Shown: positions 55,547 through 63,881 of the stretch, piece after piece | Numbering within the stretch: position 1 is the first letter of the stretch | Layout: each line of letters opens with the position of its first letter | Origin: Gluconacetobacter tumulicola | GTDB lineage: Bacteria > Pseudomonadota > Alphaproteobacteria > Acetobacterales > Acetobacteraceae | Length of the DNA: 64,000 bases | NCBI RefSeq assembly: GCF_014174215.1 | Contig: NZ_JABEQL010000009.1 | Span: forward strand, 88,062-152,061 | Direction: 5' to 3' | Position numbers and translations under genes: made by a program | Notes under the pieces: generated by a model | The model's database searches: none | Seen by the model: only the letters and a program-made list of their open reading frames with translations | What the model was told of the DNA's origin: nothing

Positions 55547-55716
55547 AGTGCCTGACTGAAAATGTGGGCTGGTGAGCGAGAGCGGCCCGGTAGGGCCGCG
55601 CCCGGCGTGTGTTTTCGAGCACCGAAGCGGAGCGGCCTTGAGGGCCGTGAGCGTGAGCATCGGAGCACAGAAAACGCGCGTCGGATCGCCGCCAGCGCGC
55701 ATTTTGGTCAGGCACT
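55547..55716 (-). repeat. Palindromic repeat family, copy 4 (subtype B, inverted to copy 3)
   Basis: A 170-bp element with ends AGTGCCTGACTGAAAATG and CATTTTGGTCAGGCACT. On the minus strand it follows copy 3 closely throughout (GCGCGCTGGCGGCGATCC, GGCCGCTCCGCTTCGGTGCT, GGGCCGCTCTCGCTCACCAG). On that strand it starts with the last base of the piuC stop codon, as copy 3 does with ispDF. The core carries small duplications (extra GCTCAC). Confidence 0.92.
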
Positions 55717-56402
55717 CAGAGTTCGCACCATTGGCGCATGAGATTATGATAACAATTCACCAGCTCGAGCACGGCAGGATCGTCATCCGCCAGACGCATG
55801 CGCAGATCCATGATCGTGCGATCCAGGTCGAACAGGATCCGCCGCCGCTCCACGTCCCGGACCATCGATTGCGTCCAGAAAAACGATGCCCAGCGACTGC
55901 CACGCGTGACCGGGGTCACATCATGCAGCACCGTGGTGTCGTAGACGATCATGTCCCCGGCCGGCAGCTTGATCTCCTGCACGCCCGAGGCATCGTGTAT
56001 TCTCAACTCGCCCCCGTCATATTCTTCGGGGTCGGTCAGGAAGAGCGTCGAGGAAACATCCGTGCGGATACGCATTCCGCCGGAATTGGGGATCGGCCGG
56101 ATGGCATTGTCCACATGCGCACCGAACGACATGCCCTCGTCATAGCGGTTGAACAGCGGCGGCACGACGCGCAGCGGCACGACCGCACTGTTGAACAGAT
56201 TGTTCCGCCCCAGTGCACGCAGCACGATCTCACCCAGCGAACGATGCAGCGGATGGTCCAGCGGGATCTGGAGATTGTTCTTGGCCGACGCCGATTGCGG
56301 CCCTGCCGTCACCCTCCCATCCGCCCAGTTCGCCTCGGCAAGCGCGCGACGACAGTGAAGAAGCTCATCGGCCGAAAGAACATTGGGGATATGCAGCAAC
56401 AT
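55716..56402 (-). CDS. PiuC/YbiX-type Fe(II)/2-oxoglutarate-dependent hydroxylase
   Basis: The 228-residue protein is a PKHD-type oxygenase: N-terminal [21 protein letters not shown] and [14 protein letters not shown], iron ligands in [11 protein letters not shown] (HxD, near 95-97) and [18 protein letters not shown] (distal His near 157, 2-oxoglutarate Arg near 166), and the C-terminal [11 protein letters not shown]. In several bacteria the gene accompanies catecholate-siderophore receptors (fiu-ybiX, piuA-piuC) and is iron regulated; its exact substrate is not settled. The receptor gene lies further along the same strand, separated by repeat copy 4. Confidence 0.92.
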   Translation of the reverse strand: MLLHIPNVLSADELLHCRRALAEANWADGRVTAGPQSASAKNNLQIPLDHPLHRSLGEIVLRALGRNNLFNSAVVPLRVVPPLFNRYDEGMSFGAHVDNAIRPIPNSGGMRIRTDVSSTLFLTDPEEYDGGELRIHDASGVQEIKLPAGDMIVYDTTVLHDVTPVTRGSRWASFFWTQSMVRDVERRRILFDLDRTIMDLRMRLADDDPAVLELVNCYHNLMRQWCEL

Positions 56403-56559
56403 GGCGGTCTCGATCTATGGCGCTTGCATGGTCCGCGCCTGGACGAACGGCAACGCCCCATGCGGACGACATGCAAGATCGCTGAATAGCTTGGTTGCGA
56501 CAGATTATCAATTGCATAAATGCCCCGATCATGGTTTGTAGCGCCAAGCGTCAACCGTC

Positions 56560-57345
56560 ATGGGTTCCCTACAGATGCGGCTTCTCGACACCCTGAAAAA
56601 GACCGCCATCCAGCGCCGGCGCGACAGGGACACACCGCCTCCCCTGCCCGATTTCATCGACGAAATCCGCATCCGGGCCGCGCAGGGCCATGTTCCGGAG
56701 CAGGTGTGCTGGGGCGACATCCTGCTCGACAGCATCTATGTGCCGCCCAACCCGCAGCAGGCGCGAAAATGGTACGAAATCGCCGCCTCCGCCGGCTACG
56801 CGCCCGCCCATAACATGCTCGGGCGGTGCCATCATTTCGGATGGGGCTGCGCGGTCGACCTCCCGGCCGCCGCCGCCAGCTACGAAACGGCGGCGCGCCT
56901 GGGCGACCTCTGGGGATGCTACAATCTGGGCATCATGACGATGCGCGGCCTCGGCATGCCGGCCGATCTGCGCCTCGCACTGGCACTGTTCCGCAGCGCC
57001 GCCGAACGCGGACACGCCAAGTCGATGAACCTGGTCGCCCGCTTCACCGAAGAGGGCTGGCACACCGAACGCAATCCCGCCGCGGCTCTCGCATGGTACC
57101 GCCGCTCGGCCGAAGGCGGCGATTATCGCGGACAGCATAATTATGCATCGGCGCTGCTGGCGATGGGCAAGCGTGCCGAGGCCCTGGACTGGTGGCGGCG
57201 CGCGGTCGACGATGCGACATCGGACATATTGCTGGCCATGGAGCGCACCCTGCACGCCCTCGGCCCGCACGGAGACACGGCCCTCTCGAATCAGGTCCAC
57301 GATCGCCTCGATACCCTCGGCATCCCCCGCCAGACGGACGACTGA
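56560..57345 (+). CDS. Sel1-repeat protein B
   Basis: The 261-residue protein has a basic start (MRLLDTLKKTAIQRRRDRD) with PPPLPDFIDEIRIRAA, and then five Sel1-like repeats: ARKWYEIAASAGYAPAHNML, GCAVDLPAAAASYETAARLG, DLRLALALFRSAAERGHAKS, NPAAALAWYRRSAEGGDYRG and KRAEALDWWRRAVDDA. No signal peptide is seen. It is a paralogue of Sel1 protein A and is divergent from piuC, 157 bp away. Sel1 proteins act as scaffolds; the repeated link with a TonB receptor and PiuC suggests an iron-related partner. ATG at 56575 is an alternative start; neither has a strong ribosome site. Confidence 0.8.
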   Translation: MGSLQMRLLDTLKKTAIQRRRDRDTPPPLPDFIDEIRIRAAQGHVPEQVCWGDILLDSIYVPPNPQQARKWYEIAASAGYAPAHNMLGRCHHFGWGCAVDLPAAAASYETAARLGDLWGCYNLGIMTMRGLGMPADLRLALALFRSAAERGHAKSMNLVARFTEEGWHTERNPAAALAWYRRSAEGGDYRGQHNYASALLAMGKRAEALDWWRRAVDDATSDILLAMERTLHALGPHGDTALSNQVHDRLDTLGIPRQTDD

Positions 57346-57358
57346 TCGAGTCGAGGCC

Positions 57359-58468
57359 TTATCCCTGCCGCAGCAGGTTCAACATCCGCGTCGCGGCGGC
57401 CGGCACCCCCCGCTCTTCCAGCCGCCCTCCACTGACAGGCCGCTCCACCCCCGTCGTTCCGGGGAAGGAAAGCGGCAGCCCGCGCACGGCACGCGCGGCC
57501 AGAAAACCGAAGCACTGGGCTTCCAGCGCATCGCCATTCCATCCCACGGCCTCGACCGGTTCGACGGCAACGCCCAGCGCCTGCCGCAATCCCTCCATCA
57601 GCACCGGGTTATGACGGCCACCGCCACAGACCAGCCAGCGGCGCGGCGCGAATGGCAGAGGCAGTTCCGCCACCGCCCGAACGGTAAAGGCGGCAAGCGT
57701 CGCCGCCCCATCGGCCGGCGACAGAGGGGCCAGCAGATCCATGGCACGATGAAACGACAGGCGGTCGAGCGATTTCGGCGCCGGCCGACGAAAGAACGGG
57801 TCGCCCATCAGGTCCCCCAGAACCGCCCCATCGACCCGCCCCGCCCTGGCCAGCGCCCCGTCACGATCGCAGGGCACGCCGGTATGGCGCATCGCCCAAT
57901 CATCCAGCAGCGCATTGCCCGGCCCCACATCGCAGGCCAGCAACTCTCCCGACGCCCCGAGCAGCGAGACATTCGCCACCCCGCCGATATTCAGCACGGC
58001 CAAAGGATGCTCCAGTCCAAGGGCGAGGGCCTGATGAAAGACCGGCACCAGCGGCGCTCCCTCGCCCCCCGCGGCAAGATCCGCACTGCGAAAATCATGC
58101 ACGACCGGCACCCCGGTTTCCGCCGCCAGCAGGCCGGCATCACCGATCTGCCAGCTTCGATGCTCCTCCGGACGGTGCAGGATCGTCTGGCCATGAAAAC
58201 CGATCAGATCCGCCGGCCAGTCCAGAGCGCGAACCGCTGCAACATGCAGGCGCGTCAGATCATGCTCGACAGCCAGCAGTTCCGGATCATCCGCCCGCAG
58301 GCTCGCCGCACGATCGAGAATGGCCCGGGTCCGCGCCCGAAGCTCGGGCGGAAAGGGAACGGTCGTCGTCGGCCCGGCCGCCCCGACCATGATACCATCC
58401 GTCTCGATGGCGGCGGCATCCACACCGTCCAGCGACGTGCCGCTCATCAGACCGATCACCCGGACCAT
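57359..58468 (-). CDS. anmK: Anhydro-N-acetylmuramic acid kinase
   Basis: The 369-residue enzyme opens and phosphorylates 1,6-anhydro-MurNAc to MurNAc-6-phosphate in peptidoglycan recycling. It shows IGLMSGTSLDGVDAAAIE at the start (ATP-binding), HGQTILHRPEEHRSWQIGDAGLLA near 110, LNIGGVANVSLL near 160, DVGPGNALLDDWA near 180, and LVCGGGRHNPVLMEGL near 280. Length fits the family. It is convergent with Sel1 protein B, with only 13 bp between stops. No murQ is beside it. Confidence 0.95.
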   Translation of the reverse strand: MVRVIGLMSGTSLDGVDAAAIETDGIMVGAAGPTTTVPFPPELRARTRAILDRAASLRADDPELLAVEHDLTRLHVAAVRALDWPADLIGFHGQTILHRPEEHRSWQIGDAGLLAAETGVPVVHDFRSADLAAGGEGAPLVPVFHQALALGLEHPLAVLNIGGVANVSLLGASGELLACDVGPGNALLDDWAMRHTGVPCDRDGALARAGRVDGAVLGDLMGDPFFRRPAPKSLDRLSFHRAMDLLAPLSPADGAATLAAFTVRAVAELPLPFAPRRWLVCGGGRHNPVLMEGLRQALGVAVEPVEAVGWNGDALEAQCFGFLAARAVRGLPLSFPGTTGVERPVSGGRLEERGVPAAATRMLNLLRQG

Positions 58469-58567
58469 CAGACCTATCCCTCTCGAAACAGCATCCAGAC
58501 TATCGCATCGGGATCAATGGCGGAACATGACCGTCATGCAGCCATCCGGCGCACGACGCCGATACCC

Positions 58568-59536
58568 TCACAGATAGCGCAGGCGGACTTCGTCGATGGC
58601 ATGCGACCGCCCCTTGCGCATGATCAACCGCGCGCGTTCACGCGTGGGCAGGATATTGGCTTCCAGATTGGGCAGGTTGATCCGGTTCCAGATCTGCCCC
58701 GCGACCCGTTCAGCCTCGGACGGCGACAGGTCGGCATAGTGATGGAAATAGGAAGTCGGCTTGCGGAACGCCGTGCGCTGCAACAGCAGGAACCGTTCCA
58801 CATACCACGATTCGATATCGCTGGTCGTGGCATCGAGATAGATCGAGAAATCGAAATAATCCGACGCCACCATCGACCGGTCGGTACCGGTCTGCAGCAC
58901 GTTCAGCCCCTCGAAGATCAGGATATCCGGCCGGTCCACCGTCTGGAAACGGTCAGGCACGATATCGTACGCCTCATGCGAATAGAGCGGCACCTGCTGC
59001 AACCGCTCGCCCGCCTTGACGGCGGCGAGGAAGGCGATCATCCGCCGCAGGTCGTAGCTCTCCGGGAAGCCCTTGCGCTGCATCAGGCTCCGTTCCTCGA
59101 GAACCCGCGTCGGCAGCAGAAACCCGTCGGTCGTCACCAGGTCGACGCGCGGATGGTCCGGCCAGCGCGACAGCACGACCTGAAGCAGCCGGGCAAAGGT
59201 GCTCTTCCCCACACCCACACTGCCGGCGATGCCGATAATGAACGGCACCGAAATGCGCGGACACCCCAGGAACGCGCTCTCGACCATGCTGTTCAGACCG
59301 CGCGAGGCCATGACATACAGGTTCAGCAGGCGCGACAGTGGCAGATAGACCTCAGTGATATCGGCCAGCGACACCGGCTCGTTCCGGCCGCGCAGCGCCG
59401 CGATCTCGTCCTCGGACAGCGAGAGCGGCACGTTGGCCCGCAACGCCGCCCAGTCGGAACGCGAAAAGGTCAGATATGGAAGCGGTGGATCGCCGTCCCG
59501 CGACACCGACCCCCACGGAGGCATCCGCAGCATCAT
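58568..59536 (-). CDS. coaA: Pantothenate kinase type I
   Basis: The 322-residue enzyme phosphorylates pantothenate, the first step in coenzyme A synthesis. The P-loop [12 protein letters not shown] is near 100, [11 protein letters not shown] near 135 carries the catalytic Asp, [17 protein letters not shown] near 160 and [11 protein letters not shown] near 190 bind substrate, and [21 protein letters not shown] is near 240. Length and motifs are those of the bacterial type I enzyme, inhibited by CoA esters in the family. It starts at ATG 59536. anmK lies 99 bp downstream on the same strand but is metabolically unrelated. Confidence 0.95.
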   Translation of the reverse strand: MMLRMPPWGSVSRDGDPPLPYLTFSRSDWAALRANVPLSLSEDEIAALRGRNEPVSLADITEVYLPLSRLLNLYVMASRGLNSMVESAFLGCPRISVPFIIGIAGSVGVGKSTFARLLQVVLSRWPDHPRVDLVTTDGFLLPTRVLEERSLMQRKGFPESYDLRRMIAFLAAVKAGERLQQVPLYSHEAYDIVPDRFQTVDRPDILIFEGLNVLQTGTDRSMVASDYFDFSIYLDATTSDIESWYVERFLLLQRTAFRKPTSYFHHYADLSPSEAERVAGQIWNRINLPNLEANILPTRERARLIMRKGRSHAIDEVRLRYL

Positions 59537-59749
59537 GCTCTATGCCCGGACCGGGCAGATGCCGCCGGGTTTCGTGCCAACCGTCATGAATCCGCTTCCC
59601 CAGGATGGACCGTCATTCCGGCCTCGTTCAGCGCGGCGTAACATCAACGCCTGGAGCGATCCAGTGGACCCCACGCTCCTCCTCCCCCCGCATCCGGCCC
59701 CTTCGGTCAAAAAAAGGCACAAAACCGCCACATTCCGGCTGTCTCATGA

Positions 59750-59823
59750 CACAGACGTGACTCGGGGCCCGATGGGAAACACGCGCGGAACGCGCCGCCA
59801 GCGCCCATTTCCAATCAGGCTCC
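59750..59823 (-). repeat. Palindromic repeat family, decayed copy 6
   Basis: On the minus strand from 59823, AGCCTGATTGGAAATGGGCG followed by CTGGCGGCGCGTTC and CGCGCGTGTTTCC matches the left side of copy 3 with several changes, then passes into CATCGGGCCC. The right arm and core are lost or too changed to recognise. It lies 9 bp past the stop of the lipoprotein gene on that strand, in the same position relative to a gene as the other copies. The far boundary is approximate. Confidence 0.6.
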
Positions 59824-59828
59824 GCGGC

Positions 59829-60218
59829 CTATTGCCCCCTCACCGTCTGTCCACGGCCACGGGCGCCATAACTCACCTGCGTGTCGGGGATCACGTAATG
59901 CCCGGCATCTTCCTTCTGCCCGTCATCCCCGGCGGCATTGGAATCGAATCCGGAAGCAATCATCTGCATGCCCCACGCATCGGGAAGCGGCTGATAATCC
60001 GGCTGCCGCCCCGCCGGCGCGGCAGACATCGGCTGCGACCCATCATGCTGCCGGCCGGCCGCCGCAGTCTGGGCCGTGCCCGGCCGCTCCTGCCCGCTGA
60101 ACAGGGTCAGGGGCGGCACATCGATCGACTCCCCATCCGGCCGCTTGAACCCGCAGGCCGTCAGACCGGCCAGCAGAGCCAGCACTGCGAGGCCACGCGG
60201 CCCCGCGTGCCGGCTCAT
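59829..60218 (-). CDS. Lipoprotein, unknown function
   Basis: The 129-residue product starts at MSRHAGPRG. The lipoprotein signal is clear: LAVLALLAGLTAC, with the lipidated Cys at about 23. The mature protein begins CGFKRPDGESIDVPPLTLF, faintly like the short LptM/YifL-type lipoproteins (CGxKGPL), then continues as a Gln/Gly/Ala-rich, probably flexible chain ending TQVSYGARGRGQTVRGQ. No family could be assigned. It starts 14 bp after recA stops on the same strand, so it may be read from the recA transcript. Confidence 0.7.
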   Translation of the reverse strand: MSRHAGPRGLAVLALLAGLTACGFKRPDGESIDVPPLTLFSGQERPGTAQTAAAGRQHDGSQPMSAAPAGRQPDYQPLPDAWGMQMIASGFDSNAAGDDGQKEDAGHYVIPDTQVSYGARGRGQTVRGQ

Positions 60219-60231
60219 CGCCCCGTGCCGG

Positions 60232-61284
60232 TCACTCGGCGTCGGCAAGATCCTGTTCACCGGGAGAGACCAGCATCGCCTCGGCCACCACGCCCGCCTG
60301 CTCGCGCACACGCCGTTCGATATCGGCCGCCATCTCGGGATGCTCGCGCAGGAACTGCTTGGAATTCTCCCGCCCCTGGCCGATCCGCTGACTGTCATAC
60401 GAGAACCAGGCCCCCGATTTCTCGACAATGCCGGCCTTGACGCCCAGGTCGATCAGCTCGCCCATCTTGCTGATCCCCTCGCCATACACGATGTCGAATT
60501 CGACCTGGCGGAACGGGGGGGCCATCTTGTTCTTGACCACCTTGACGCGGGTCTGGTTGCCCACGACCTCTTCCTTGTCCTTGATCTGCCCGATCCGGCG
60601 GATGTCCATGCGCACCGAAGCATAGAATTTCAGCGCGTTACCGCCCGTCGTCGTCTCCGGGCTGCCGAACATGACACCGATCTTCAGGCGGATCTGGTTG
60701 AGGAAGATCATCATGGTGTTGGAGCGCGAGACCGTGCCCGTCAGCTTGCGCAGCGCCTGACTCATCAGCCGCGCATGCAGGCCGACATGGCTGTCACCCA
60801 TGTCGCCTTCCAGCTCCGCCCGCGGCACCAGGGCCGCGACGCTGTCCACCACCAGCACGTCGATGGCACCCGAGCGCACCAGCGTATCGGCGATTTCCAG
60901 CGCCTGTTCGCCGGCATCGGGCTGGCTGATCAGCAGATTGTCGACATCGACGCCCAGCTTGCGGGCATAGCCGGGGTCCAGCGCGTGTTCGGCGTCGATA
61001 AACGCGCAGACGCCGCCCTTCTTCTGGGCCTCGGCAATCGCATGCAGCGCCAGGGTCGTCTTGCCCGAGCTTTCTGGGCCGTAGATCTCGACGATGCGGC
61101 CACGCGGCAGGCCGCCGATGCCCAGCGCGATGTCCAGCCCCAGCGAACCGCTGGAGATCACATCCACCGCCTCGTTGGCGCGCTGGCCCAGGCGCATCAC
61201 CGATCCCTTGCCGAACGCACGTTCGATCTGGCTCAGCGCGCCTTCCAGCGCCTTGCTCTTGTCAATGCCCGGTGCCTGCGCCAT
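60232..61284 (-). CDS. recA: Recombinase RecA
   Basis: The product (350 residues from ATG 61284; TTG at 61293 is an alternative) drives homologous recombination and SOS induction. It has [20 protein letters not shown], Walker [10 protein letters not shown] (about 69-77), Walker [11 protein letters not shown] near 140, the L1/L2 region with [16 protein letters not shown] and [12 protein letters not shown], and [16 protein letters not shown]. All functional residues look intact. It is divergent from the DNA downstream of the GGT-like gene; a candidate SOS box is at 61365. Confidence 0.97.
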   Translation of the reverse strand: MAQAPGIDKSKALEGALSQIERAFGKGSVMRLGQRANEAVDVISSGSLGLDIALGIGGLPRGRIVEIYGPESSGKTTLALHAIAEAQKKGGVCAFIDAEHALDPGYARKLGVDVDNLLISQPDAGEQALEIADTLVRSGAIDVLVVDSVAALVPRAELEGDMGDSHVGLHARLMSQALRKLTGTVSRSNTMMIFLNQIRLKIGVMFGSPETTTGGNALKFYASVRMDIRRIGQIKDKEEVVGNQTRVKVVKNKMAPPFRQVEFDIVYGEGISKMGELIDLGVKAGIVEKSGAWFSYDSQRIGQGRENSKQFLREHPEMAADIERRVREQAGVVAEAMLVSPGEQDLADAE

Positions 61285-61364
61285 CGCCTTCAATCCCGTT
61301 CCGATATCATGAAAACCCCGGGTACTGCCCGCCTCGCCCGGCGGTCCCGACCAAACGAAAACTA

Positions 61365-61379
61365 GAACAAAACATGATC
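61365..61379 (-). promoter_or_regulatory. Candidate SOS (LexA) box upstream of recA
   Basis: On the recA strand this reads GATC-N7-GTTC, one base away from the alphaproteobacterial LexA site GTTC-N7-GTTC. It lies about 80 bp upstream of the recA start, a usual place for such a box. The mismatch in the first half keeps confidence low. Confidence 0.4.
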
Positions 61380-61417
61380 ATCCACAAGCGGCCGCACCAG
61401 ATCCCGGCGCAGGTCCC

Positions 61418-62941
61418 TCAGTCCGACCCCACGGACAGGCCGGCCGAACGCGCGTCGGTACCGCCGGCACAGCTCCCTTCGCCCCCCGGCAGCCCCGCCG
61501 GGCAGGAAATCGCGTTGATGCGCCCATCCGCCGTCACCGGCCGCGCACCCGGCTTTTCGCCCGCCAGGACCTGCTTCATTTCGGCCGCGACCGCGTCGGC
61601 CGCGTCGTTCTGCCCCGATCCGGTCACCGCGGCCCGGAACCTGCTGCCCTCGCTGGCGATCGCAGCCGTCAGCAGCGGCGGCGGCAGGCGGCGCGGCGAC
61701 GCCCCCATCACAATGCCCGTACTCCCTGCGATACGGCCGGTACCGAACAGATTATCCATCGTCAGGCTGCACGCCACAGCCCCGCCATGCCGGTCGACCA
61801 CGGCAAACGAGGTCGAAGCCGGCAGATGCGGCAGCGTTCCACCGGTCGGAACCGTGCCGGAATCGACCACCGCCTGCGCCCTGGCAATCAACTCGGCGCC
61901 CGATTGCGCACCCGCCGTCTGGCCGCGCCAGGCGGCAACCGCCGACTGGCCGGCACGATCGCTCTGGCCGCCTTCATTCAGGGCCCGGAAGGCAACCGCG
62001 CTGCCCAGCCCGCCATCGGCCGGCGGCGGCAGGAAACTGACCCGCACCTCGCCCGCGCGCACCGTCAACGGATCGGTCTCGACCGGAACGGCACCGCGCA
62101 GGTCCGCCACCGTCAATCCACCGCCCTCGCCCTGGCTGCCGGCAACGAACGAGCGCGCCAGCGCCCCGTTATACAGATCGCCCACCCCCATGCTGCTGAT
62201 CTGTTCCAGCACACCGGTCAGGCGCTGCTGCACCAGGGTGTCACCCTCGGCCAGCACCTTGCCGTCGCCCCGGCTAAAGATCGCCCGCGCGCCCGGATCG
62301 GCCAGCAGCGGCCCCTGGACGGCCGCCAGGTCCGTGGCCAGTGCCCGGCTGACCGAAATGCCGCCGCGCGCCAGTTGCATCGCCGGGGTCAGGGTTTCGG
62401 CGAACTCCACGCTGCCATAGCGCAGATGCATCAGATACAGCCCGCGTGCCAACATCGGCGCCGCCGCCGGGCGGTCGACCGGCGCGCTCCCCGGCTCGGG
62501 CGTCGTCGATCCCGCAACCGGAAGGAACAGGAACGCCCGGCCACCGTCGGATTCGCCGGGGCGCCACGCCAGGCAGGCGCCGCCCGCCCCCAGCGAGGCC
62601 CGCGACGGCAGCGTGACCGCCAGCGTCATCCCCAGCGCCGCCGCCGCGTCGGCGGCATTGCCGCCCCGCGCCAGAACGTCGCGGGCAACCATGGCGGATT
62701 GCGGCTCGTCCGAAACGACATTGCCGATATAGCCGGTCAGGTAGGTCGGCCCCTTCGGCGTGTCGGACCCGCCGCCGAACAGGGCGTGGCTGGCCGATCC
62801 CAACGGGTCATTGAAGGACTTGACCGAACATCCGCCAAGCGCCGTAGCCAGGACCGTGGACAGCAGCAAGGCCCCGCAACGGCGCAACGGGTGGTTCAGG
62901 GGACGTTCACGCACGCACAGATTCTCCATTACCGCCGTCAT
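61418..62941 (-). CDS. Gamma-glutamyltransferase-like lipoprotein with altered catalytic region
   Basis: The 507-residue protein has a lipoprotein signal (LLLSTVLATALGGC, Cys near 38) and then a gamma-glutamyltranspeptidase fold: GNAADAAAALGMTLAV near 95 and PRRLPPPLL near 430. At the autocleavage site the usual TTHxSVVD is replaced by STSFAVVDRHGGAV, so the nucleophilic Thr position holds Ser by my alignment, and the glycine-rich GSxGG motif is replaced by GSGQNDAADAV. It is shorter than usual (about 580). It may be a slow Ntn-hydrolase, or a non-catalytic relative. Periplasmic, probably membrane-anchored by lipid. Confidence 0.8.
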   Translation of the reverse strand: MTAVMENLCVRERPLNHPLRRCGALLLSTVLATALGGCSVKSFNDPLGSASHALFGGGSDTPKGPTYLTGYIGNVVSDEPQSAMVARDVLARGGNAADAAAALGMTLAVTLPSRASLGAGGACLAWRPGESDGGRAFLFLPVAGSTTPEPGSAPVDRPAAAPMLARGLYLMHLRYGSVEFAETLTPAMQLARGGISVSRALATDLAAVQGPLLADPGARAIFSRGDGKVLAEGDTLVQQRLTGVLEQISSMGVGDLYNGALARSFVAGSQGEGGGLTVADLRGAVPVETDPLTVRAGEVRVSFLPPPADGGLGSAVAFRALNEGGQSDRAGQSAVAAWRGQTAGAQSGAELIARAQAVVDSGTVPTGGTLPHLPASTSFAVVDRHGGAVACSLTMDNLFGTGRIAGSTGIVMGASPRRLPPPLLTAAIASEGSRFRAAVTGSGQNDAADAVAAEMKQVLAGEKPGARPVTADGRINAISCPAGLPGGEGSCAGGTDARSAGLSVGSD

Positions 62942-63088
62942 GCCCCGAGGATGAAACCACCGGGCTATCGGGAATTAGCGGTCTTCGGGAGCATCGGCAA
63001 CTCGCCTTGTCCCCCGGCGCTCTTCCGCGCCACCCCATTCTGCTCTACAGACAGCCCCGTTACGGAACCCGAGCGCCGGAGGCCGCCC

Positions 63089-63871
63089 TTGTCTTTTTTC
63101 TCGTCCCGCAGCCTCGCCAGGCTCCGCACGGCCCTTCCGGCCTGCATCGGCCTGATGCTGGCCCTGTCCTCCACCGCCCGCGCCGATGACAGCTTCACCC
63201 CGGCCCAGCGCAAGGAAATCGTCGCCATCGTCCGCGACGCATTGAAGACGGACCCCTCGATCCTGTCCGACGCGATCACCGCCCTGCGCGCCGGGGCCGA
63301 GGCACAGGAACAGACTCGCACCCGCGACGCGCTGGCCACCAACCGGGCGGCCCTGACGACGCCGGCACCCAGCGACGCGATTCTGGGCGCACCCAATGCC
63401 CGGACGACGGTGATCGAATTCTACGATCCCCGCTGCCCCTACTGCCGCAAGGTGCTGGCCGACCTCGACCGCCTGGTTCATGACGATCCCAATGTCCGCA
63501 TCGTGGAGAAGGTGATACCGGTGCTGGGTCCGGCCAGCGTGCTGACGGCACAGGCCATCGCCGCCGCCGCGCTGCAAGGCGGTCACGACGCCTATTTCCG
63601 CATGCAGCGCGCCATCATGACAGACACCACGAAGCCCGACACCGCCCGCATCCGCCTGCTAGCGAAACAGGCCGGCCTCGACGCGGACCGCCTGGTGTCC
63701 GACATGGCCGGCCCCGCCGTCGCCGCCACCCTGCGCGCCAATTCTGAACTGGCCGAGGCCATCCATCTGGAAGGCACGCCCACCTTCGTCTTCGACGCCC
63801 GCTACATCATCCCCGGCGCCGTCGATTACGGCGCGCTGAAGGCCGCCATCGAGAAAACCCGGCATAGTTGA
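63089..63871 (+). CDS. DsbA/DsbG-like periplasmic thiol-disulphide protein
   Basis: The 260-residue protein starts at a TTG (63089) behind a CGGAGG box; the frame upstream is antisense to the GGT-like gene. A signal peptide (LARLRTALPACIGLMLALSS to ARADD) leads to a helical N-terminal segment (RKEIVAIVRDALKTDPSIL, like the start of ScsC/BdbD-type proteins), then a thioredoxin domain with active site CPYC in EFYDPRCPYCRKVL near 115, and cis-Pro GTPTF near 230. The family oxidises or isomerises disulphides in the periplasm. It is divergent from the GGT-like lipoprotein. No DsbB-like partner is in view. Confidence 0.88.
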   Translation: MSFFSSRSLARLRTALPACIGLMLALSSTARADDSFTPAQRKEIVAIVRDALKTDPSILSDAITALRAGAEAQEQTRTRDALATNRAALTTPAPSDAILGAPNARTTVIEFYDPRCPYCRKVLADLDRLVHDDPNVRIVEKVIPVLGPASVLTAQAIAAAALQGGHDAYFRMQRAIMTDTTKPDTARIRLLAKQAGLDADRLVSDMAGPAVAATLRANSELAEAIHLEGTPTFVFDARYIIPGAVDYGALKAAIEKTRHS

Positions 63872-63881
63872 ACAAGGCCCG

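Noticed and set aside
55572..56489. Plus-strand frame through repeat copy 4 into piuC antisense
   Set aside because: The repeat part recurs as similar peptides wherever the repeat occurs, in different frames and lengths, and the rest is antisense to piuC.
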